Shown here in pieces: positions 44,771 to 54,978 of a stretch of DNA of 64,000 bases. Numbering within the stretch: the stretch's first letter is position 1; each line of letters starts with the position of its first letter. The DNA comes from Rhizodiscina lignyota. Lineage: Eukaryota; Ascomycota; Dothideomycetes; Aulographales; Rhizodiscinaceae. The translations under genes and the position numbers were made by a program. The stretch covers positions 3,286,001 to 3,350,000 of the forward strand of contig ML978121.1 of the NCBI GenBank assembly GCA_010015805.1. The letters run 5' to 3'. Below the pieces are notes generated by a model. The model was not told the DNA's origin and did not search any database. It was given only the letters and a program-made list of their open reading frames with translations.

Positions 44771-46329
44771 ATGGCCAACATTGCTATCGCCGCTGCTCCG
44801 TCAAACTTAGTAACCCCTGCATCATCCCACCAGACGTTGGGTGGCTTGCGCAAGAGGTACTTGGAAGACGCGCGTCATGCTATTGGACGCGACGAGGCCC
44901 CAAAGTCCAAACGAACAGCTATAGAGACGACCCCAGGCCCTGATATCCAATGGAACCCATCTTTTGAGACGTATCAGGCGCGAGTGGAAGCTCTATCGAA
45001 GCTGGATATCGAGCGACCAACCACTTTGCCAGGTGGATTCCCGGAATCTATAGAATCGTCACGTGTGTGGACAGGTGCAGACTTTGGAGACGAGGCAAAG
45101 TTCGTAATGCGTCTTGATGAAGCGCAAGTACTTGAGATCGACAGAGCATTGTCGTACTTCAAAAGTACTTTGAAAAGAGTAATTGTGGATAGTACTAGGC
45201 TGATTTGTCTGAACAGCTCGGCGACCAAGATTGGGTCTAGATGAAGTGTCGCGGCAAATGTTCCCATTACCAACGCTCAAACTCAAACTCAAGAACATTA
45301 GCAGAAATCTCCACTTCGGTATTGGATTTTCGGTGATTCGCGGTCTTGATCCGCGAAGATACTCCGCTTTCGACAATGTAATCATCTATTTGGGCATCAC
45401 ATCTTACGTTGCTGAGCAGAGAGGCTGTCAGGACTCGGAAGGCAACATGTTGAGTAAGCTTTGATGCGCTTATACACAAGCAAAAAGTGATGATTTCTGA
45501 CCTATCACAAGTTCACATCAAAGATCTGGGAGACGAAAGACCAAACTCTGAGTTGCGACAGGCTCCCTATGCACGCAATGCACAGGTGCGGAGATTGGGA
45601 AAGAGAGAAAGGTGCTCTTGAGCTAATACTCTGCAGCCTTTTCACACTGACGTGTGCGATATCCTCGCCATGTATGTCCAGAATCAAGCTCCAGAGGGAG
45701 GCGAAAGCCATCTTGCATCCTGCGGGAAGATCTACAACGACATCGCCCGCACCAGACCGGATGTTATTCATACACTAGCGGAGCCCAACTGGATCTTTGA
45801 CAAGTAATCTTTCGCGTCGAGAACCATCTTCCAAGAATGAAAGGCTGACAGAAGTTCAAGACACCAAAAACCAGCGTATTGGAATAGAAGACAGTTACTT
45901 TTCAATTTCAAAGACCATGGACCTGGTTTTTGCTTCTCCCGACGACCTATCACAGGGTCCCCAGCGTCTCCACGAAGTCCTGGAGTGCCGCCGATGACCG
46001 AAGTGCAAGCCGAAGCTCTTGATATGGTGCACTTCACCGCAGTCGAGCATAAGTTGACAATGCAGTTGCAACGTGGAGATATCCAACTCATCAATAACCT
46101 TGCCGTTTTCCATGCCCGCAGTGGATTTAGGGACACGCCGATGCAGAAGCGGCACATCATGCGCTTGTGGCTGCGAAACGAGGAATTGGCCTGGCAGACA
46201 CCCGAAGGCTTGCAAAGGACGTGGTTCGAGAAGTACGGTGACTCGGAGCGCAGGAAGATTGCCAAATGGAATGCATACGCGGGGGCGACGCGGGAGAGGA
46301 TCCTGTCCCGAAGCCACAGTTGCTCATAA
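44771..46329 (+). CDS. TauD/TfdA-like Fe(II)/2-oxoglutarate dioxygenase
   Basis: Model join(44771..45164,45217..45453,45512..45585,45637..45803,45852..46329), 449 aa. Four introns of 48-58 bp were placed by splice signals and frame. Conserved blocks: LPTLKLKLKNISRNLHFGIGFSVIRGL; VIIYLGITSYVAEQRGCQD; metal motif H-x-D at H238/D240 (PFHTDVCDI); SRRPITGSP; RGDIQLINNLAVFHAR with distal H378; and RHIMRLWLRNEEL with the 2-oxoglutarate-binding Arg. The iron triad H-x-D...H is complete, so it is probably active. Homologues in fungi are annotated as taurine catabolism-like or clavaminate synthase-like; the substrate is not known. N-terminal 80 residues are variable. No organelle signal seen. Confidence 0.86.
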
Positions 46330-47534
46330 CGATGCTGTTAATTGGGTTAAGAATGCTGATTGTAGCGTTACAGAATGATGATGGATATCAAATTGTCACA
46401 GCTCGCCTGTTTAAATGCGTGTTGCAGTTGGGCGCTGATGTGCCATGGTCGTCTCGAAGATTGTAGGGTGACCAAGGGCCGATCCCGAGCATGAAGCGAT
46501 CCATTGGATCTGATCCTGCATCTGTCCCTGGTGGTGACAGGGGCTGTTGCAATGTATCGATCTGCAGAGTCCTGGTTGGCGAACTTGGGTTGTAGCCGCC
46601 TGGGCCTTCACAACAAGGTACAGTTTCTGAGATGCCTAGCAGCAAGTAGTCCCGATAGTCTGATCCTCTTTGATGCAGGTGGGACTCGCTTTGATGCACC
46701 GAGCAACTGCTTTGCAACCACGACATCGTTGGAAGATCGACGGTGCGCTCTCGAGATCGTGATGTACCCGGAAGCGTTTGACTCTCCTCACTGTTCTTCT
46801 CTTAGCATGATTCCGAATCGCCTACAAAGCAAGACATACAATTGAATTTGCGACTCCTCTCCCGTTACATCTGTTCCCAAAGTTTGTTGGGTAGCACTAA
46901 CATGAAAACTGCGCGGCCGTAGATCGGCCGATGCCGGCCTCGAGAGCATCTGGTGCGAACTGTTACCTGTACGGTAATGACAATGCTCGTGCTGTTGCCG
47001 TGTATCGCAGCCTGACGCCGGCATCTTCGGACTATGCTTCGCGACTATGGTATCTTGAGCCATGATGAATTAAAACTTTGTTGGTTTGGCAGGCGCCGGA
47101 AGCGTTGGACGGCGGATGAGGAACGGATGACTGACGATGAGTACATTGTGAATGTCGGGGACATATACATATACCGCAGACATTCAACAGGAGTCAATGT
47201 CTTCTCTGGCCGAGTGCCATTTTGGGTAAGTCGGGGAAGGTATTTGCCACACGCAGTATTCACGTGTACGGCCCCCTTGTCCAGCACGAGTTCGAAGCGG
47301 CTCCCCTGTGATTGCCCAGAGCCGCGCTTCGAACCACTGGCCGTTGTTAAAAGCAGTTAGCGCCAGTGGAAACACGTATTCCGCCCACAAAGCGTTGATC
47401 TTGCCTGAGACAGGAAAACGGCGAGCTTCAGACGATACGAAATTATCACGAGACAGTGAGACGCTCTGATGGAAGAAAATGGCCAGATTTCAAACAGAAC
47501 AACTTTTGAAAATGCGATATGCTTGTCATGATCG
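46330..47534. other. Intergenic between convergent genes
   Basis: No gene supported. It contains the imperfect inverted repeat at 47290-47334 listed separately. Confidence 0.5.
47290..47334. repeat. Imperfect inverted repeat / hairpin
   Basis: GTTCGAAGCGGCTC (47290-47303) faces GAGCCGCGCTTCGAAC (47319-47334). The arms pair over 14 bp with a two-base bulge and a 15-base loop. It sits about 200 bp beyond the stop of the minus-strand acetyltransferase gene, so it might aid 3'-end formation or be an operator-like palindrome. Confidence 0.45.
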
Positions 47535-48362
47535 TCAATTAATTACTGAGATGCTCTGGAAAGATCTTCCTTCGCTTATAAGTTGCGCAATCGTAGGCTC
47601 CGGCCACGCGCTTCTCGAATATACGTTCTGAGGAATATAGGCAAGAGCCGTAACTTCAATGTACTCTTCCTCATGTGGCACCTGGACTCTAACTTGGTCA
47701 AATTCACGGAATCCCAGTCGCTGGTAAAGTCGTCGGCCCATTGGACTTGCAAAGACAGAAGTAGCCATGCCTCTGTCGGAAGCTATTTTAACGCCGCAGT
47801 TACAGAGCGCACTTCCAGCACCAAGTCTTTGGTATTTGGGATGCGTGGCAAGTATTTGAAGATGAATATGATGTCTCCCGAAAACATCGTCGAACTTCTC
47901 TTTCTTTGCGCTACTCATAGCTTGTCTCCAGGCTTGCATGCGCTGCTGGTTGCCGTCCCGTCTCTTCTGTGTCCCACGAGAGGGAATATTATTTGACGAT
48001 AACGTACAGTCAGCACATGTGGTTCCGATATTTGAGACTTCCCAGACAGCGAAAGCAATTGGCCGAGGTGGATATTCTTCACACTCTCCACACAAGTCCG
48101 CTATCAGGACTTGCCACTGAGCAGGGCTGTTCAGGAATTCCGAATATTTGGCGCGCGTGAATGATCTTGTATCGGCAGGAAAACTAGGCGACAGTGGGTA
48201 TCTGTAGTTCCATTGAGGGTCCATCGGCATTGCGGCCAGCGCAATGTCCAGCATGGGCTCAAGGTCCGCCGTCGTTGCCTTGCGAACAGAGATCTCATGG
48301 CCTGAGGTTCGAGAAGCGGGTAATGAGATGCTGACTGAGTGAGAAATACGTAAAGAGGGCAT
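47535..48362 (-). CDS. GNAT family N-acetyltransferase
   Basis: Single exon, 275 aa, ATG 48362 (MPSLRISHSVSISLP). GNAT motifs: ISVRKATTADLEPMLDIALAAM at the front, then motif A HLQILATHPKYQRLGAGSAL (the acetyl-CoA pyrophosphate loop, normally Q/RxxGxG/A, here QRLGAG), and motif B MGRRLYQRLGFREFDQV. A 60-residue insert between strands is polar and contains a CADC pair. The acceptor is unknown; fungal relatives act on small molecules or are uncharacterised. No targeting signal seen. Confidence 0.85.
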   Translation of the reverse strand: MPSLRISHSVSISLPASRTSGHEISVRKATTADLEPMLDIALAAMPMDPQWNYRYPLSPSFPADTRSFTRAKYSEFLNSPAQWQVLIADLCGECEEYPPRPIAFAVWEVSNIGTTCADCTLSSNNIPSRGTQKRRDGNQQRMQAWRQAMSSAKKEKFDDVFGRHHIHLQILATHPKYQRLGAGSALCNCGVKIASDRGMATSVFASPMGRRLYQRLGFREFDQVRVQVPHEEEYIEVTALAYIPQNVYSRSAWPEPTIAQLISEGRSFQSISVIN

Positions 48363-49016
48363 AACAACTTCTGAATGAGATCATGCAAACAGTGAACGGA
48401 GGCAAATTGCTTAAAGGGCGCAGATCTGTCGCGGTTAATGGAAAGCCGGTCAAGGCATATTTGTAGCGAGCGAAATGTCAAAAGGTCTTACGCACTCTCA
48501 GCTCTCGTATGTATACGAACGCTCAAGTGAAATCTGCCCACACGAAAGTGTTGTGGCAAATCTTGGACAAATTGGGTAGTCGGCGAGAGTGAGAAAAAGG
48601 GCACGCCGCGTCGCCAGCCCCCTTTGTGCCCAGCGCCGAGGCCAACAGAGATCGACGCCGCCGACGTAGCTTGCAGCCAGAAAGGCTCAGCCGCCCGCGA
48701 CAACGCCATCCAACGGCCAGCACCCTCCTGTTCGTCATCAAGTCACTCGCATGCCATTGTCGTTTCAGGAACCGGAGAGAGGATACGCCCCAATGTCTCA
48801 GCTGATGTCCCCAGGAACGCTGCGGATAATGCGCGGTGGCAACATCTGGCTTCTGCAGGGCACATACATGTATCGACATCCGGGGATGTCGATGCGTGAG
48901 ATGCTGCAAGCTTTGCCAGATCTAAAGTCGAGCAGTCGGCAACCAATTCCATCCTTGAAATGAAACAGTTCAAATTGTAAAAGATTTGCGATCACTCCTA
49001 CCCTTCCTTGTTCGAA
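48363..49016. other. Divergent promoter region GNAT / zinc-cluster factor
   Basis: About 650 bp between divergent starts. No supported gene: overlapping frames on both strands (48523-48909 minus, 48751-48963 plus) look like chance. Confidence 0.45.
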
Positions 49017-51030
49017 ATGGATCCTAACAATCTTTATTCCAACGTCCCGGAGTCTTTTCCTTTCGGGAATGGGAATTTTGACTTCCAATTTGGTAACGTC
49101 GGTATTCCTCTCCATCTTTTCTCTTCTATTGCCAATAATTCTGTAGGAATATCAGTCTCTCCTAGAGCCGTGGCCGGTCGGAACCACTGGAGGACCTCTC
49201 GACGGTATCGAAGCATCAAGTATTGATGAGGTCCGGATATTTCAACCCAATCTATATTCGGACAGCTTCTCTTTCAGCTTCAATAGTCCCGTTCTCCAAC
49301 ATCTTAATACTTCTGCTCAGCATGCCTTCAACATCACCGGAATCCTCGCACCGGACAAGCCGCAATATGCTCCAAGTGCCCCGCCAACTCCAGTTACATC
49401 CGGCTCAACTCTCGAGCGCTGTGAACCTAATGCAGACTTGCTTGAAACGGTCCTCTTAGAGACAAAGTCCCCTACACCAGCCTTCGAGCAAGCTCCTCCA
49501 AGGAATCTCAGCAAGTACAAAGTGAACAAGTGCAGGAAGGAGAGAAACTCTCAAATATGCTTGAAAAAAGGCTCCCACATGCCGATCAAGGGCGTCAAGG
49601 GTGCAACTGGAGGATTCGTTTTCGGGAATCCAAATCGGACCAGGAGACGTCCGGATGAAGCGGAGCGGCTTGCGATCGCTTCGACTCGGAGACGAGGTGC
49701 CTGTAGACGATGCAAGAAGTTGAAAACCAAATGTGTTTTCCAAGAAGACGCACCATATATGTGCGAGGGGTGCTCAAAACCTTCCATTGTGAAGCTGCCA
49801 TGCTTCTTGGAGCATTTGATTGACGCCCAGCTGTTTCGACCTCGAGCTTCAACTGGCCACCCTCTCGAAACACTCAACAGGAGCGTGTATTCTTTGGAAG
49901 ACTTGGATTCAAGGACAGGTGGCACGTATCTAGTCCAACTCACTCAGGGAGTTGGTGAAATAATCCTTCCAATACATGTAGCAGAATTCGTACCTCGGAG
50001 CGGGGACAAGACTGAGCAAGTGTGGAAAGACCGCGACGGCACGACTAAAAAGATTATGATGCGGCCGTACTGCATTGCGAATCTCGAGCATGCCAAACTC
50101 AGTATGTTGGAATACATCAGTCGGTCTCGGGACAGATATATCAAGCATCTGAAAGGCGGAAACGAGATTACATTTGCTGTCATCGAGGAAGCTCGGAAGT
50201 TTGCGGCGCTTCACGAGGTGTGTGTCCAAGAGCAAATTTGAAGAGAAATTGCTGATAAAGTCCAAGGACTCCACGGTCCGCAAGGCACTTGATCTAGTCG
50301 CCGCGAGCCGGATAATTGAGCGTGACTGGCATATCGACCAAGGCACAGCAATCATTGACGTCGTATCCGACCCGGCAAGTCCATGGTACGAGAAAAGACC
50401 TATTACCCCAATGATGGACTGCCAGCTCGACCAGCTCGTCATCCAAGGCTTCCTTCAACCCTTGCGGGAGGACCTGCTGAAGGAACTCAAAGAGAACATC
50501 GACACTGCTCGGCGAGAGAAATTCTTCGAGATTTTCTTGACCATCTTCATCCTGCTCGCAAACGCTGAGCAGCTTCTCGCACATTCGCGCCGCAACGCTG
50601 TCAGACATGGTGCTCCTGGCCGTTACAATTCTCCAGAACGAGCGATGATGTACTTCCACGCGTGCAAGATGATGATTGCGCATTTCCATTATGCATGTAA
50701 TCATGCTATGGCATCATCCTTCGACTGGCGCTCACCCAATGCTCATGAAATAGCGAAGCTAGGCACCGAGCAGGCCACCTTTATGAACAAGATACAGGTT
50801 AATGCTCGGAACGAAGGTAAATCTCTGTTTTCTCTCAGTCTTATGTCCTGTTCAACATAATCACTGACATGACTGTTCATACAGGAAGACGTCTGCTCGA
50901 TCTCCGTGCTGGACACAACTTTGAGACCCCATCATACTGGACTCATCAGATGTTCTTCGAAAACTGGAGTCCTGGCCTTGAGAAAGAGGAGATGGAGTAC
51001 ATCAAGGTTATGCCACCAACATGTGCATAG
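49017..51030 (+). CDS. Zn2Cys6-type transcription factor-like protein
   Basis: Model join(49017..49092,49166..50217,50261..50816,50885..51030), 609 aa. Intron 1 has another possible acceptor at 49146, but only 49165 keeps frame with donor 49093. Residues 1-195 are Ser/Pro-rich and disordered. The zinc cluster is C205, C208, C215, C225, C228 and C238 (ACRRCKKLKTKC...CEGC...PCF), spacing CX2CX6CX9CX2CX9C, preceded by a basic RRRPDEAERLAIASTRRRG stretch. It lies in mid-protein instead of at the N-terminus. The remaining 370 residues are helical (FLQPLREDLLKELKENID, FEIFLTIFILLANAEQLL) and resemble the regulatory half of filamentous-fungal C6 proteins with central clusters. Targets unknown; presumably nuclear. 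Confidence 0.82.
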
Positions 51031-51368
51031 GCTTCTTAGTGTGGAGGTTTGAGCTTTAAGCCTGATGTCCTGTTTGAATACGAACCTACCCTTTGCATGT
51101 TTGCAACATACGATTGGATTGAATGTGCAGTCGAACTGTTACGTACGATCCCGGTTCCACGCAGTCAAAACTTGGCGATCGGAACAAACCCAAGGATGAT
51201 GGCATGGAGCGAAGAGGTTTCGCAAGTTGTCATGCGGCTGATAGATGATTTGGTTGGCAGACCCAGATAGTGAAGCAGATAAGTCCTTGCACAATGCCGT
51301 GGCCAATATTTGGTATGCGGCGAATGTTGTAACTTGAGGTAACTAAAATGGGTATCTGAATTATCAAA
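51031..51368. other. Intergenic with open frame after the zinc-cluster gene
   Basis: The frame 51049-51270 (74 codons, no ATG) is protein-like (LFEYEPTLCMFATYDWIECAVELL). It would join in frame to the last exon of the factor across only 33 bp starting GTTATG and ending TTAG, too short for a normal intron. It may be a former C-terminal extension. Confidence 0.35.
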
Positions 51369-53842
51369 TCATATCAGTGTAATTTCTTCTGCTGGCTGCG
51401 TATGTCCCAACCAGGATTGAGGAAGACAGTCCCTTTCAGCGACGCAAAGCCCCACACCGATCCTCTCGTATGTGCCAGGGACCGTCGCTGAATTCTCAAC
51501 TACGAGAAGATAATATCCTACTCCAGTTTGCCCCGTCTCTCGGCCTGAAGCATCTTCTCTGAATACTGGTATCGAATGCAAGACGAGACAAAGACACTCG
51601 CCGTTGTCTTCCGGCTCCCAGTCTTTGTCGTCGAAGTGAATGTGGCCGGGCAAGTCTACGTGAGGCTTCCCAGACGGTCGAACTGTCATCTCACAAATGT
51701 TGAATGTTGGCAGGTTATCCAGAGGCTCAACGAACTCAGTTGGCGTCCACCAGTGCCTTGTTTTGAGTTCTCGCATACTATTCCAGTATTCGTCGTTGTC
51801 TCTACGCTTGTTGATGCGAGCGGGCCACATGTGTGCAGCAACTCTGATCATTGTCCGTGTGATCGACAGGTCCTGGGTTCTGTCTGCCCACTCAAGGACA
51901 TGTGGTCGAGCGTTGTCGTACTCACTGATGAAGGTTGCAAATTCGACAGGTCCTTTCCAGGCTGCCCAGCTCCATGATGGTGCTACGTGATCAGTTAGCG
52001 ATAATTCAATAGCCGACATCAGCTCACTGTGGCAATACCTCCTGATGCAGGTTGCCTTCTAAGGTCGTCCGATGACGCGTACCAGAACAGATATCGGGCG
52101 ATGTCCTCTATCCATAGGCCGGCACAGTAGGTTAGTCTGGTTCGCGCTTCAAACAACTTGGCGAGACCAAGGATTGCAATCAACTTGTCACTCTCCTCCG
52201 TTAGATCTGCAACATTGTATCGAGATACTACTCGGTTCCAGAAACGGTATTGCGCCTCAACGACAGGTGTACCTATGCCAATGCCCGTCGCATCCTTCAA
52301 CTTATCCCAGGTCAAGTAGGCAATGGCTCGGAGAGACCGAAGTTGACGTGAGGACGCCGTCAGGGAGTTCGCCAATGTTGTCTCTCGATTGAGGCGGTCA
52401 AAGATTGCTCGCTTGGAATGTACTCCCGTGTCTCCGAGGATCTCATGGGAGGATGTCTCAGGGTAGAGACCGTGCTGGCATTCGAAATACAGCTTCTGAT
52501 GAGCGAAATGTATGATGCGACGAGACAAGAGACTCTCCTGTACCACCCATCCACGATGGTACCACTTACTAATCTCTAATTCCTTGTTGAACCCGCTCAA
52601 GCTCATCGGTGGCTCAGGGCAAGCTATTCCAGAGACTCCGATATCCCCGATTCTTCGGCCCTTCTCATTGCACGGAATCCTGAGAAAGTTTTCGCCACAT
52701 GCACCCGCGGGAGCGGCGAAAATATCAGGATCTGGGCGATGGAATAGACCCTCGTCACTGCTTTGGGCAGAAGTTGCAGCGATTGTGCATACTGCATTCT
52801 GAAATATTCGACCCATGTTCTGCGACTCTCTTCTCCAGTCGTCCGGATCGTCTTGAACAATGCAGAGCGCATCTACCCACAAATAGCGCATGCCCAAGTT
52901 CTGGGTTACAAGTATGGCATCCTGGACTGTCTGAGGCAGGCTATTTCCAGGTATTTCTTCGCGGAATTGCCCTAGTGTGTCACGAGTTGTCCTCAGTGCT
53001 TTTTTCGTAGGATCGCTCAGTGCTGATCCCCAACAATAGCTCAAGGTTACGTACGGGCGTCTTTCTCCGCTTGATATGAAGAGAAGCGGCCTCGCGCCAG
53101 GCTCTGTGCCCACGTCAATCACGCGGGTCGGAAGCAAAGCAGGCCGTGAACTGTCGTCGATTTTAGCACCCGAAAGCGCGAGCCGACAGCTCAGGTGGTT
53201 CTCCATGCAGTTCTTTAGCCATGCTCTGCCGCGCTTAAACGCGAGTTGTGAATTTGGTGGTACTATTGGCCGCCCAGGAAGGCGAGACTTGGCTGCGGGA
53301 GGAGAGTCTGCACGTTTGTCATCAGTTTTAGCGGGGAATAGAACGGAGATGCTGTGGGTACCTTTAGTCGCAAAAACTCTAAGAACTCCTGTATATACAG
53401 CAGAACCCGAAGCCTCCGAAGCGTGATAGTTGCCTGCAGCAGTCCGATCAAGGGAAACGATAATGCACGTCAACCGAGCGGGCGGATGAGCTTCGCCAAG
53501 TTTGGTTCTCCTCTCACGTTCGGCAGCAACGCTCGAGTATCTCGGTTGTGCAGCACGGTCTAGGACGCCGTCGAGGACGACGCCCTGGAGGAACACTCTC
53601 CTCCCCTTGACCCACTCTGCCAGCGCCTTATGATTCCCATCGCGGTCTACAGCAACGGCATCCAAGATGGCTTTGCAGAAGCGGCAATCGCGGCATGTCC
53701 TCAAAACTTCGTGAAGAGTCGGACCGTAACAATAGCCTTTCTCTAGCTTATCTAAATCAATGTCCATGCAATAGTTGCAAAGGCCTGATTCAGCTGTTCC
53801 ATGCTCTTTTGCTTGTAAATCCTCTGTAGAAATTGGCGACAT
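51369..53842 (-). CDS. HET-domain protein
   Basis: Model complement(join(51369..51982,52039..53842)), 805 aa. HET domains (PF06985) trigger programmed cell death in fungal allorecognition. Residues 22-56 hold a Cys-rich head (CNYC...CRDCRFC) that may bind zinc. The HET core at about 264-410 has YVTLSYCWGS, SLPQTVQDAILVTQNLGMRYLWVDALCIVQDD, and RIFQNAVCTIAATSA. A second signature RGWVVQESLLSRRIIHF follows. The 56-bp intron (GTATTG...CGTAG, branch GCTAAC) joins to APSWSWAAWKGPVEF, the usual post-HET motif. The C-terminus is family-typical and lacks NACHT, WD or ankyrin partners, so the partner may be encoded elsewhere. It looks intact. Confidence 0.92.
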
Positions 53843-54978
53843 GATTAAGAAAAGCCACCGTCAGCTCCGCTAATCATTCGTCTGACACATTACCATTTGG
53901 CTGGGTTATATCATCACGCCTCTTGTGGCGATGCTCAGGGTCCGACGGTCAAGAAATGGCGCTTGGATCGGTGATCCAATCCAGCTTAAGCATTTCGGTC
54001 GAAGACTTCAAGAACGGTGTTGTAATATGATGGTGATGAAAAGCTTCATCTGCCCGGCGAAGTTATAGCAATGTATTGGCCTCGAAAGCGAAGCGACATC
54101 TCTCGTGTTTCCAGCTCGTACAGAAATAGCAGGCGGAATTTCGGCTATTCTTTGGCAGTTCCCGTATCCTAATTCTCCCACTTCCGAAGTTTTCCCGTAT
54201 GTACATAATACGTATTTCCTTCTCACGCGTTATGAGTGAATTCCGCGGATATTTACATCAATGCTCAAGCAACATGTGCGAATAAGTGTTCGATTCTCTA
54301 GGTTGAGCGAATTGAAGCCCGGACAACACACGGGCATCAGCGGTCATGAACCGCTCCTCCCTGACAAGCTGTACACCATGAGGACGAGCAGCTCCTGCAC
54401 TTCGAGGTGAGCGAGACTATCTCTGAAAGCTCGATTGTGCGTCCTTTAGAGTGTATTAAAGAACAGCGAACCATAAACAAACTCTTACACGCTTTACTAA
54501 TTACAGAGGCTACACACTGCTGCTGTTCAGTGTCTTGAAAGCGGCAGAAAACTTTTTGTCACCATGAAGTGCTTCTTACCCTCACGTATGAGACGACTAT
54601 CTCCCGTCCTTCTACCTGAGAAGCAGGTAAACTTTGATCTCTCATGTTTTGAGTTGTTCTAAATGATCATCGAGTCGTAGCAGACGGAGAAGAATTATAG
54701 CAGTATATAGAGTGCTTGTTACATTGTTTATTTGGAGCCGGGGTTCCGAGTGTAGATTCCTTTCTTGCTGGAGCCTTCGAATTTCTGAATTGCACCTTCC
54801 TTCAAGTTGCGGCTGCTCTCGATCCAGTTTATGACGCCCTCATTTATGTTGTAACAACTTCTCTTCCTTTCCTTCATTCCCGCATAATCCCACATACTTT
54901 TATAGCCTGAAATCCTACACAGTATCTCGCTGCCTTGCTTCTCAATAACCTAATTACTTCAACCTTTATAATAACCTA
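53843..54978. other. Intergenic, divergent promoters HET / GH17
   Basis: No gene supported. A TATAATAA sits just before the GH17 start (54968-54975) and a TATATAG near 54703-54709. The 1.1-kb spacing is long for this window and suits regulated expression. Confidence 0.45.

Noticed and set aside
47281-47345. GTTCGAA motif as a tRNA T-loop
   Set aside because: No acceptor stem or A-box; the motif belongs to the palindrome.
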